Assembly (NCBI RefSeq): GCF_030697375.1
Contig: NZ_JAUYQD010000026.1
Span: 62,001-126,000, forward strand
Origin: Rhodoferax sp.
GTDB taxonomy: Bacteria; Pseudomonadota; Gammaproteobacteria; Burkholderiales; Burkholderiaceae_C
Direction of reading: 5' to 3'
DNA length: 64,000 nt
A program made the translations under genes and the position numbers. Positions 56,394-63,227 of this stretch are shown here, piece by piece; position 1 is the first letter of the stretch, and every line of letters starts with the position of its first letter. The notes beneath the pieces were generated by a model that saw nothing but the letters and a program-made list of their open reading frames with translations, made no database searches and was not told the origin of the DNA.

Positions 56394-57770
56394 CTACTGC
56401 ATCAGGAAGGTGGTTTCCGTGTCTTCGTCCCAGCCATCCCACAGGTAGTCATTGGCCTTGCCGTCGGCGATCAGGCGCAGCGCGTAGTTGACCTGCTCCT
56501 TGTAGAAATCGCAAAAGGCGCCGATTTTGTCCATGCCACCGTTCATTTCCGCCGCTTCAGCAGGACACGGGGAACCGCAGAAGTGGCGAATGGCACAGTC
56601 GCCGCAGGGGCTGAACTGGTCCACATTACGCTGAATCACCGGCTGGAAAGCGTCCGAAGTCAGCGCCGCCTCCACCCCGCCCGCGGCATGCAGATTGCCG
56701 CCGTTGAAACGCGGCAGGCCGATGAACTCGCTGCAAGGATAGAGACCGCCGTCCGCTGCCAGCGCAAAGAATGCGCGGCCCCCGCCGCAAGGCGAGATAT
56801 CGCACATCAGCCGGCGCGCCGTGGGCGCCAGGATGCCGATCACGATGTTGGCAAAGTTGGCCACCATCAGCTTGCGGCCGGTTTCGCGGTACAGCGCGTG
56901 CGTACGGTCCATGGCGGCAAAAAAGGCCTTCGCCATATCGGCGTCGGCCGGTTTCACGCCACGCGCGCCAGGCAGTGTGCAGCGCACGGTGTTGAGCATG
57001 CAGGTGGGCACCTCCTTGGCGTGGAACAGTTCAACCATCTGCGTCAGGTAGGGCAGGTTCTCGGTGGTGCAGGTGGTGATCACGCTCCATGAGCCGTAGC
57101 CCTTGAGCTTATCCATCGCCGCCAGCACCTGCTTGTGCACACTTCTGCCGCTCCAGGTCTGGCGCGTCGCATCGGTGATGCCGGCAACCGGCCCATCCAG
57201 CGAGAGGCCGATGCTGACGTTGCGCGAGGTGAGAAAGGCCACCGCCTCGTCGTCCAGCAAGGTGCCGTTGGTCTGCAACCCAAAAGCGAAATCGTCGGCA
57301 AAGGCGTCGATCGCGGCAAACACGGCGGCTTTGTTCATCAGCGGCTCCGCACCATGAAAAATCGCCCGCGGCTTGCGGCCTTCCGGCATCACCGTGCGGA
57401 AGTAATCGCGCAGCTTGGAGAGCGATGCGATCAGCTTGTCCTGCGACATATGGCTGCCTTTGCTGCGCTGCTCGCCAGGCAGGTAGCAGTAAGTGCAGTT
57501 GAGGTTGCAACGCTCGGTCGGGTTGAGGTAAACCCCAGAGGGCTTCAGCTCGAAACGCAGGGCGTGCAGCTCCTTGGCAAAACTCTCGGCCTTTTCGCGG
57601 TAGCTGTCCAGCAGCGGGCCCGCGCTCACTTCTTCCTGGACGCGGGTCTTATCGACCAGCGCCCAGAAGGCCGTGTCCGGGTCGGTGACAGCGGCGTAGA
57701 CCGCATGGCCGATGTCCACCGGAATCAGTGCCGGACCGGCTGCGGCCCGGTTCACACAGCTTGGGGTCAT
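56394..57770 (-). CDS. cbpB: Peptide-modifying radical SAM/SPASM enzyme (CbpB type)
   Basis: Radical SAM maturase of 458 residues. The SAM cluster motif CNLNCTYCY has Cys88, Cys92, Cys95. The C-terminal SPASM/twitch region supplies more iron-sulfur ligands (CDISPCGGGRAFFA, YPCSEF, CGDCAIRHFCGSPCPAE). Such enzymes form carbon-carbon or thioether links on small peptides. The ATG at 57770 overlaps the stop of the 53-residue peptide gene (ATGA), a tight precursor-maturase pairing. Its frame opens further upstream, but those codons lie in the riboswitch and terminator. CbpB naming is from family recall; the product chemistry is unknown. Confidence 0.82.
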   Translation of the reverse strand: MTPSCVNRAAAGPALIPVDIGHAVYAAVTDPDTAFWALVDKTRVQEEVSAGPLLDSYREKAESFAKELHALRFELKPSGVYLNPTERCNLNCTYCYLPGEQRSKGSHMSQDKLIASLSKLRDYFRTVMPEGRKPRAIFHGAEPLMNKAAVFAAIDAFADDFAFGLQTNGTLLDDEAVAFLTSRNVSIGLSLDGPVAGITDATRQTWSGRSVHKQVLAAMDKLKGYGSWSVITTCTTENLPYLTQMVELFHAKEVPTCMLNTVRCTLPGARGVKPADADMAKAFFAAMDRTHALYRETGRKLMVANFANIVIGILAPTARRLMCDISPCGGGRAFFALAADGGLYPCSEFIGLPRFNGGNLHAAGGVEAALTSDAFQPVIQRNVDQFSPCGDCAIRHFCGSPCPAEAAEMNGGMDKIGAFCDFYKEQVNYALRLIADGKANDYLWDGWDEDTETTFLMQ

Positions 57771-57928
57771 TTGGCCGCCTTCTTGTCCATCAGCACATAG
57801 TGCGAAAGGCCAATGCCATCGGGGTTGCAGCTTTTGCGTACCGCAATGGTTGGGGCGATGGGTCGCACCTGGGTGGTGGTAGTGTTGGGGACGCTGGCTT
57901 GGGATGGGACGTTCTGGATCTGGGTCAT
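57767..57928 (-). CDS. cbpA: Small precursor peptide (CbpA-like), radical SAM substrate
   Basis: A 53-residue gene too short for usual ORF lists. It starts at ATG 57928 behind AGGAGTG and ends inside the cbpB start codon. The N-terminal half is Gln/Thr/Pro/Val-rich (leader-like). The C-terminal core carries one Cys (residue 34) in SCNPDGIGLSHYVLMDKK, ending AAK. There is no signal peptide. The position before the maturase, the overlap, and the cobalamin riboswitch match the cobalamin-riboswitch-linked CbpA/CbpB peptide pair that I recall from family models. The mature product, if any, is unknown. Confidence 0.75.
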   Translation of the reverse strand: MTQIQNVPSQASVPNTTTTQVRPIAPTIAVRKSCNPDGIGLSHYVLMDKKAAK

Positions 57929-57957
57929 GATTCACTCCTAGGGAAAAACCAAAAAAC

Positions 57958-58012
57958 AAAAAAAAGGGCTCCGGCTGACTGCACGCTTTTCGCATGCAGT
58001 CAGCCGGAGCCC
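57958..58012 (-). terminator. Strong terminator between riboswitch and cbpA
   Basis: GGGCTCCGGCTGACTGCA (57966-57983) is the exact inverse of TGCAGTCAGCCGGAGCCC (57995-58012), an 18-bp perfect stem. On the minus strand eight T residues follow. It sits between the aptamer and cbpA, so the riboswitch probably acts by transcription termination, stopping cbpAB when B12 is bound. Confidence 0.88.
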
Positions 58013-58029
58013 TTGCCTGGACCCCGCTT

Positions 58030-58190
58030 CGGTTCAACACGTCTTCTGGCTCCCGGATCAGCCGGTTCGCTGCGCCTTCCCAGCGGGGTAAACCCCGTCA
58101 GTGGCTGGTCTTTCGACCTTGCAACGACCGTCCCCGGATACAGCGGCGGGCCCGCCACGGATTCAAACCGTGTTCCGTTTCGTTGAACCG
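58030..58190 (-). promoter_or_regulatory. Cobalamin riboswitch upstream of cbpAB
   Basis: Read on the minus strand, P1 is CGGTTCAAC (58190-58182) pairing with GTTGAACCG (58038-58030). Between them are GGTTTGAATCCGTGGCGGGCCCGCCGCTGTAT, CCAGCCACTG, GCTGGGAAGGC and GAGCCAGAAGAC, the diagnostic cobalamin core. It begins 16 bp after the stop of the upstream secreted-protein gene and precedes the terminator and cbpA. Confidence 0.88.
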
Positions 58191-58205
58191 AACGGTGACT
58201 GGATT

Positions 58206-58958
58206 CTACTGGTTGGCCAGGACCTGGGAAGGGGGCAGCAGCGAACTCAGTGGCGGAACCTTGCTGAATGCGTCCATGGGTTTTCCAAACTCCAATGCAC
58301 GGTTGGCTCCGTTTTGCAAAAGAACTGCCCATTGCTGCAAGTTTTCAGTAAACGCTTTGCGGGCAGGGGCCGCACCGAGCGCCTCGGTGCTCCAATCCGC
58401 AGGAACGGTGTTCGCAAAACCAAACGCACTTGCATTCAACCGCAAATCCATATGGTAGGAGCGCCCTGCGCTGCGATTTTGCGTAATGCGAATCCAAAAA
58501 TGAGACACCCCCTTGCCTGCGGCAGAAGGGGGGGCCACATCGATGGTCATACAGTTGTCATCTCTTCCGGTAATGTGATTCACTGCCACCATGTGCGCAC
58601 CACCACAGGGACTCCCCGTCATGTATTGGTTGACGCCGGTTGTCGTCAGGTTGACCCTCACCCACATGGAGGCCAGATCCCCCCCTTGGAGGGCGGGTTG
58701 CAAAAAACCGGCAATACCCATTTTGATGGACTCGGCGTCACCACTGACCGCGTGGGTTTGACTGGGAACGACATCTATCACGCGCCAATCACCATCCCCT
58801 TGGTAAATAGGGTAGCCGCCCACGGAGCTTGACGGGGCAAGGTGGGCGTACTGGACATAGTGGGCAGGCTTGCCGTCCACAAAGAGATCATCTGCGTTGG
58901 CCGTGAGGGCAAACAGACCCAAAACAAAAGAAAAAGTGACAGCTTTCATGCTTTTCAT
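58206..58958 (-). CDS. Secreted hypothetical protein upstream of the cbpAB riboswitch
   Basis: Protein of 250 residues with a signal peptide ending TANADDL. The body contains PCGGAHMVAVNHITGRDDNCMTID and a pattern of conserved Trp/His/Gly. No family recognised. Two Cys pairs could form disulfides. Its 3' end is 16 bp from the riboswitch, so it is transcribed in the same direction but its own mRNA would run into the aptamer. It may be a separate gene or a partner of the peptide system. Confidence 0.7.
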   Translation of the reverse strand: MKSMKAVTFSFVLGLFALTANADDLFVDGKPAHYVQYAHLAPSSSVGGYPIYQGDGDWRVIDVVPSQTHAVSGDAESIKMGIAGFLQPALQGGDLASMWVRVNLTTTGVNQYMTGSPCGGAHMVAVNHITGRDDNCMTIDVAPPSAAGKGVSHFWIRITQNRSAGRSYHMDLRLNASAFGFANTVPADWSTEALGAAPARKAFTENLQQWAVLLQNGANRALEFGKPMDAFSKVPPLSSLLPPSQVLANQ

Positions 58959-59157
58959 GGTTGGTTTTTAGAACAGCGAATGTAGCTGCAAGTCCACACC
59001 ACCACCATCCCCCATTCGGGTGAGTTGGGAATCCATTTGCACTTCACGCATTGCGAACGGATACAGTTTTTTTCCTTGCTACAGTGGTGCCCCCTCCTTG
59101 GACACATTGATCAGTCGGTCAATGGCCGATGGGGGATACAAAGGGAGTGAGTTTGGT

Positions 59158-59832
59158 ATGAAGAAGAGCATTTATTTGCCATGTTCCCTGGGCGCGTTGC
59201 TGTCACTGGGCGGATGCGCCCACCAGGAAGAATCCCGAACCGTTCCGGTTCAACAAGTGGACTCTGCCAGCCAGGCCTACAGCGGCCCACGCACACCGGT
59301 TTCGGTAGGAAAGTTTGACAACCGTTCGTCCTTCCTGCGTGGCGTTTTTTCGGACAATGTGGACCGGCTGGGCGGTCAGGCACAAACCATTTTGATGACC
59401 CACCTGCAACAAAGCCGCCGTTTCAGTGTGCTGGACCGCACCAATATGAGCGAAATCAAGGAAGAGGCCGCGTTGCAGAAAAAGGCGCAAACCCTCAAGG
59501 GCGCCGCGTTTGTCGTCACCGGTGATGTGACCGAGTTCGGGCGCAAGGACGTGGGTGACAAGCAACTGTTTGGCATTTTGGGGCGCGGCAAAACACAAAT
59601 TGCCTATGCCAAGGTCCATTTGAACATTGTGAACACGCTGACCTCCGAGGTGGTTTTTTCCTCGCAAGGGGCAGGTGAATACAGTCTGTCGGAACGCGAA
59701 ATCATCGGTTTTGGTGGAACGGCGGGCTACGACTCGACGCTCAACGGCAAGGTCCTGGACCTGGCGATTCGTGATGCGGTGAACAACCTGGTGTCCGGTA
59801 TGGACAGTGGCGCATGGCGCCCTGCTCCTTGA
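59158..59832 (+). CDS. CsgG/HfaB-like outer-membrane lipoprotein
   Basis: Lipoprotein of 224 residues. ATG 59158 gives a lipobox LSLGGC near residues 11-16; a frame to 59020 would bury it. The body matches the CsgG family: RRFSVLDRTNMSEIKEEAALQKKAQTLKGAAFVVTGDVTEFGRK, then YDSTLNGKVLDLAIRDAVNNLV. CsgG itself is a curli secretion pore; here no curli genes are near and the next two genes are DUF4810 and GNA1162 lipoproteins, a conserved trio of unknown envelope function. Confidence 0.82.
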   Translation: MKKSIYLPCSLGALLSLGGCAHQEESRTVPVQQVDSASQAYSGPRTPVSVGKFDNRSSFLRGVFSDNVDRLGGQAQTILMTHLQQSRRFSVLDRTNMSEIKEEAALQKKAQTLKGAAFVVTGDVTEFGRKDVGDKQLFGILGRGKTQIAYAKVHLNIVNTLTSEVVFSSQGAGEYSLSEREIIGFGGTAGYDSTLNGKVLDLAIRDAVNNLVSGMDSGAWRPAP

Positions 59833-59863
59833 GCCTCCACTATCCGCACCCAGGAACAAAACC

Positions 59864-60220
59864 ATGTCCACGATTCGATCCCACCTCACCACGGTGCTGC
59901 TGGTCTGTACCGCGCTAGGCGGCTGTGCCACCAAACCAACGACCCTCTACCAATGGCAGGGCTACCAAAACAATATCGATGCGTACTTCCGCGCCGACAC
60001 GCTGAGCCCGGATGCACAAACGCAGCGCATGGAGGAAGACTTGCAAAAGATTCGCGCCAGCGGCGGTGCGGTTCCACCGGGCTACAACGCCCATTTGGGC
60101 CTGCTGTACGGGCAGCAGGGCAAACTGGACCAGTTTGCCCAACAGATGCAGGCGGAGAAGAAGCAGTACCCAGAGTCTGAAACCTTCATGGACTTTTTGC
60201 TGCGCAACTTCAAAAAATAA
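59864..60220 (+). CDS. DUF4810 family lipoprotein
   Basis: Lipoprotein of 118 residues with lipobox TALGGC near 16-21 and the DUF4810 pattern: LYQWQGYQNNIDAYF, MEEDLQKI, and PPGYNAHLGLLYGQQGKLDQF, ending SETFMDFLLRN. It is 31 bp after the CsgG-like gene and 9 bp before the GNA1162 gene. Proposed to form an outer-membrane complex with both; unproven. Confidence 0.85.
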   Translation: MSTIRSHLTTVLLVCTALGGCATKPTTLYQWQGYQNNIDAYFRADTLSPDAQTQRMEEDLQKIRASGGAVPPGYNAHLGLLYGQQGKLDQFAQQMQAEKKQYPESETFMDFLLRNFKK

Positions 60221-60229
60221 GAAGCTCCT

Positions 60230-60892
60230 ATGAAACTCAAAAACTTTTTCAAACTGCTGGCCGCAGCCACAGGCTTTCTGGTGCTGACGGGATGCGCCAC
60301 CAAAACGCCTTACGACTACACCGCGTACAAGGAAAGCCGCCCGCGCTCCCTATTGGTATTGCCTCCCTTGAACAATACGCCGGAAGTGCCTGCGTCGTAC
60401 AGTGTGTTGTCCTACGCCACCCGGCCGCTGGCCGAGGCTGGTTACTACGTGATGCCCGTCACCCTGGTGGCCGAAGCCTTCAAGGAAAACGGCATGACAC
60501 AGGCTGCGGATATGCATGCCACGTCGGCGGACAAATTGCGGCAGATATTTGGCGCGGATGCCGCCCTGTACATCACGATTGGCAAGTATGGAACGGTGTA
60601 CCAGGTGATCAGCAGCGCCACCATCGTCGCGGCCGACGCCAAGTTGGTGGATTTAAAAACAGGCAAGCTGCTGTGGCAAGGCTCTGCGTCCGCGTCCAGT
60701 GAAGAAGGGCAAAACCAGCAACAAGGGGGCTTGGCCGCCGTGCTGATTTCCGCCATCGTCAAACAGGTGATGGCAACGGCACTGGACCAAAGCCACCAAG
60801 TTGCCGGCGTCGCCACCACGCGCTTGTTGTCCGCCGGTACGCCCAACGGCATGCTGTATGGCCCGCGCTCGCCAAACTACGGCAAGGACTGA
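60230..60892 (+). CDS. DUF799 / GNA1162-like lipoprotein
   Basis: Lipoprotein of 220 residues, lipobox LVLTGC near 17-22. The segment SLLVLPPLNNTPEVPASYSVLSYATRPLAEAGYYVMPVTLVAEAFKENG is diagnostic of the family whose Neisseria member is GNA1162. It acts in the periplasm or at the outer membrane; exact role unknown. Its stop overlaps the rlpA start (TGATG), so four envelope genes form a unit. Confidence 0.87.
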   Translation: MKLKNFFKLLAAATGFLVLTGCATKTPYDYTAYKESRPRSLLVLPPLNNTPEVPASYSVLSYATRPLAEAGYYVMPVTLVAEAFKENGMTQAADMHATSADKLRQIFGADAALYITIGKYGTVYQVISSATIVAADAKLVDLKTGKLLWQGSASASSEEGQNQQQGGLAAVLISAIVKQVMATALDQSHQVAGVATTRLLSAGTPNGMLYGPRSPNYGKD

Positions 60893-61563
60893 TGGGCAGG
60901 CTGCTTGTGAGGCACGTTAGGACCGAGCACCGTGCCATTGGCGTGCTGGCCCTGGCCGTGCTGGCCGGTTGCGCCAATGTGCCTGGAGCGCTGCCCAGCG
61001 CGCCACTCCGCGCCGAGGCGGCGCCTGCGCTTGCGGTGGCCCCGTTGCCCGCCCAGTTGCCACCCACCCGTGCCGTACCGCCAGTGGCACCGCCTGCAGC
61101 AAATGCCGAACCTGTGCCCCAGAATACGGTCAGCACGCCGGACTTTGCACCGGAGGAGCCCATGCGCGATCTGCAACGTGGCAAGGCGTCGTGGTACGGC
61201 CCGGGTTTTCAGGGTCGCCGCACCGCCAACGGCGAACGTTACGACATGCATGCCATGACGGCGGCCCACAAAACCTTGCCCTTTGGCACGGTGGTGCGGG
61301 TGCGCAGCCTGCACACCGGCCAAGAGGTCGATGTACGTATCAACGACCGAGGACCTTACCGGGCCGGCTATGTGATCGACGTGAGCCGCTCTGCTGCCCA
61401 GGCACTGGGCCTGCTGGAGTTGGGGGTGAAAGACGTGGTGCTGCAAGTACCCAGTTCGACCCCTCCCCCGGCAACGATAGCGGCACCCCAAGCCCGCCAG
61501 TCCCTCCCTCGGCGCAAGCCCAGGGGTATTCAACGCACCGCGCATCGGGGTAAACCTGCTTGA
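60892..61563 (+). CDS. rlpA: RlpA family septal lytic transglycosylase
   Basis: Peptidoglycan enzyme or remodelling protein that cleaves naked glycan strands and helps daughter-cell separation. The 223 residues have a lipoprotein-like lipobox LAGC, a long Ala/Pro linker and the double-psi barrel domain (GKASWYGPGFQGRRTANGERYDMHAMTAAHKTLPFGT...VRINDRGPY). There is no SPOR domain. The last 16 residues (RRKPRGIQRTAHRGKPA) and the stop codon are encoded by a dispersed repeat (61517-61586), so the original C-terminus was replaced. Confidence 0.87.
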   Translation: MGRLLVRHVRTEHRAIGVLALAVLAGCANVPGALPSAPLRAEAAPALAVAPLPAQLPPTRAVPPVAPPAANAEPVPQNTVSTPDFAPEEPMRDLQRGKASWYGPGFQGRRTANGERYDMHAMTAAHKTLPFGTVVRVRSLHTGQEVDVRINDRGPYRAGYVIDVSRSAAQALGLLELGVKDVVLQVPSSTPPPATIAAPQARQSLPRRKPRGIQRTAHRGKPA

Positions 61564-61586
61564 AACAACTGTAGCAACGGCGCTCA
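61517..61586 (+). repeat. 70-bp repeat family B, copy 1, at the rlpA 3' end
   Basis: Begins AGCCCAGGGGTATTCAACGC, contains CGGGGTAAACCTGCTTGAAA and ends CAACTGTAGCAACGGCGCTCA. It matches the copy at 63086-63155 at all but four of the compared bases. It supplies the last codons and stop of rlpA. Confidence 0.85.
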
Positions 61587-61734
61587 CACAGCCCGGTGAG
61601 ATGCTGACGCACAAGGTCGTGCGTGCGAGATGGAGCGAGCCGATGTCGGGCTACCGGTTGACGGCCCGTTCTACGACACTACGCATGCATGCCCCTGCGC
61701 CGGACCTTGTCAGCGTGGTGTGGGACTTGGCCCA

Positions 61735-62448
61735 TCAAGGGCTCGTTTTGCCATCGGCATCGTGATCGGCATGGAGGACATGTGTGAAGTAGTGGCCCAA
61801 ACTCAAGTCGTCACGCGTCGTATATGCCTGGGTGCCCAAACTGAGTGTCTGGATGCGGTCAAAGCGAAAGGTGCGATAGTCCTGCCGCAGCTCGCACCAC
61901 GCCAATAACATCCAGTTTCCGTGCAGGCCAACGATGCCCAGCGGCCAAATCGTGCGCTCGCTGGATTGCCCCACTTCGTCCACGTAGGACGCATGCATTT
62001 TGCGTTGTTGCTCGCACCCCAGTCGGATGAGGTTGTGCCGCTCCCGAGCTGCCTGGTCTTTGAGCAATACCGGAATGCGATACGGCGACTGCTCCGCCCG
62101 CCGCAGAAGCTCGGCCGACAGCACCGCGCGTATTTTCTGATCCGCCAACTGCGCGGCTCTGGCAAGCGCGGGGTCCGTGAAGGCCTGCACCATGTGGCTG
62201 CCTACCAGCATGGCCAACACCTCATCGCCGGAAAACATCAACGGTGGCACATGGCTTTGCGGCCGCAACAGATAGCCCACACCAGGGTCACCGTCTATCA
62301 TGACCCCGGACCGCGCCAAGCCCTGGATATCACGGTACACCGTTCGCACCGAGACATGCAGAACGTCGGCGATGTCCTGCGCGGTGATCGCCTTGCGCCG
62401 CCCCTGTAACAAGGTGACCAGTTGGAACAGGCGATCTGCCTTTTTCAT
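61735..62448 (-). CDS. YafY-like WYL-domain transcriptional regulator
   Basis: Regulator of 237 residues with an N-terminal DeoR/YafY-type helix-turn-helix (MKKADRLFQLVTLLQGRRKAITAQDIADVLHVSVRTVYRDIQGL) and a C-terminal WYL ligand domain (RTIWPLGIVGLHGNWMLLAWCELRQDYRTFRFDRI). ATG 62448 is preferred over the GTG-range start at 62475 because it begins one base after the upstream gene's stop. Frequently sits beside an antibiotic-biosynthesis-monooxygenase-like gene, as here. Ligand unknown. Confidence 0.88.
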   Translation of the reverse strand: MKKADRLFQLVTLLQGRRKAITAQDIADVLHVSVRTVYRDIQGLARSGVMIDGDPGVGYLLRPQSHVPPLMFSGDEVLAMLVGSHMVQAFTDPALARAAQLADQKIRAVLSAELLRRAEQSPYRIPVLLKDQAARERHNLIRLGCEQQRKMHASYVDEVGQSSERTIWPLGIVGLHGNWMLLAWCELRQDYRTFRFDRIQTLSLGTQAYTTRDDLSLGHYFTHVLHADHDADGKTSP

Positions 62449-62449
62449 C

Positions 62450-62752
62450 TCACACCTGGCTCTCGACCTGTGCAAGGGTCATTTTTACGCTTTCGGGATC
62501 AATCAGCGCCATGAAATCGGATTGCGCCAGGTCCACCATGAACTGCTGTGCTGCGGCCTTGGCCGTGGCAGCGGATGCCCAAAACACCACATCAAACCAA
62601 GTCCCATCGTCACCTTGCGACAAGGCGCGCGACAGAAAACCGGGCTGGACACGCACCCAGGCGTTGACAGACGCGCCGGTTGCGGCAAATTGCGCGGGCG
62701 TGGCGCTCGCCTTGACTTTGAAAGTAACCAATTCCATCACGGTGTGGCTCAT
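62450..62752 (-). CDS. Antibiotic-biosynthesis-monooxygenase-like small protein
   Basis: Dimeric alpha-beta barrel-type protein of 100 residues (MSHTVMELVTFKVKASA, then PGFLSRALSQGDDGTWFDVVFW, typical of the ABM fold). ATG 62752 follows AAGGAGA; a frame to 62773 ignores this site. Linked to the WYL regulator by a one-base gap, so the pair is probably induced or repressed together. Reaction unknown. Confidence 0.75.
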   Translation of the reverse strand: MSHTVMELVTFKVKASATPAQFAATGASVNAWVRVQPGFLSRALSQGDDGTWFDVVFWASAATAKAAAQQFMVDLAQSDFMALIDPESVKMTLAQVESQV

Positions 62753-62838
62753 AGTATTCTCCTTGGGTAACACGCAATATTGCGCTGGAGAAAATGTAGG
62801 TTTCCCGTCTGTCAGAACCTGTCAGTAGTCATCTGATT

Positions 62839-63060
62839 GTGATGAATTCCGTGATGATCGGCACACCCAAGTACTTGCATGATTGGAAGAACATTGGCGC
62901 CAAGTGCGAGCAGACGCTGGCGCGTGTGGGAATTAATACGCCGCAACAACTTCAAGCCGCAGCCCCCTTCAACCTCTACGCCCAGCTCAGGCGGCACGTG
63001 CCTGGCACAAGCCTGGTCGCCCTTTATGCACTGATTGGCGCGCTGGAAAACCGGCACTGA
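62839..63060 (+). CDS. TfoX/Sxy C-terminal-domain protein
   Basis: Helical protein of 73 residues resembling the C-terminal domain of TfoX/Sxy, with a helix-hairpin-helix-like core (WKNIGAKCEQTLARVGINTPQQLQAAA, then LYALIGALENRH). The N-terminal TfoX domain is absent, so a competence role should not be assumed. It follows a short promoter region and lies 25 bp before repeat B copy 2. The ATG at 62839 or 62842 may be used. Confidence 0.7.
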   Translation: MMNSVMIGTPKYLHDWKNIGAKCEQTLARVGINTPQQLQAAAPFNLYAQLRRHVPGTSLVALYALIGALENRH

Positions 63061-63085
63061 TGCCTGCCGAATGAGCATTGAAAAC

Positions 63086-63155
63086 AGCCCAGGGGTATTC
63101 GACGCACCGGGCATCGGGGTAAACCCGCTTGAAACAACTGTAGCAACGGCACTCA
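63086..63155 (+). repeat. 70-bp repeat family B, copy 2
   Basis: Intergenic copy starting AGCCCAGGGGTATTCGACGC, with CGGGGTAAACCCGCTTGAAA and CAACTGTAGCAACGGCACTCA, four mismatches to the copy at the rlpA 3' end over 68 compared bases. It lies about 70 bp before the glpV-like start. Confidence 0.85.
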
Positions 63156-63227
63156 GGCTGCGTAGAATGAAGAAGCGGCGCATGCCCCCGAAGCAACTTC
63201 TTTCAAACCATCCATGAGGGCTGTTGT

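Noticed and set aside
57771..58040. Upstream extension of the cbpB frame
   Set aside because: It covers the riboswitch, terminator and cbpA in another frame and is not coding.
61601..61764. Possible 54-codon plus-strand ORF after rlpA
   Set aside because: No ribosome site, no homology recognised, overlaps the WYL regulator stop; kept only as a note.
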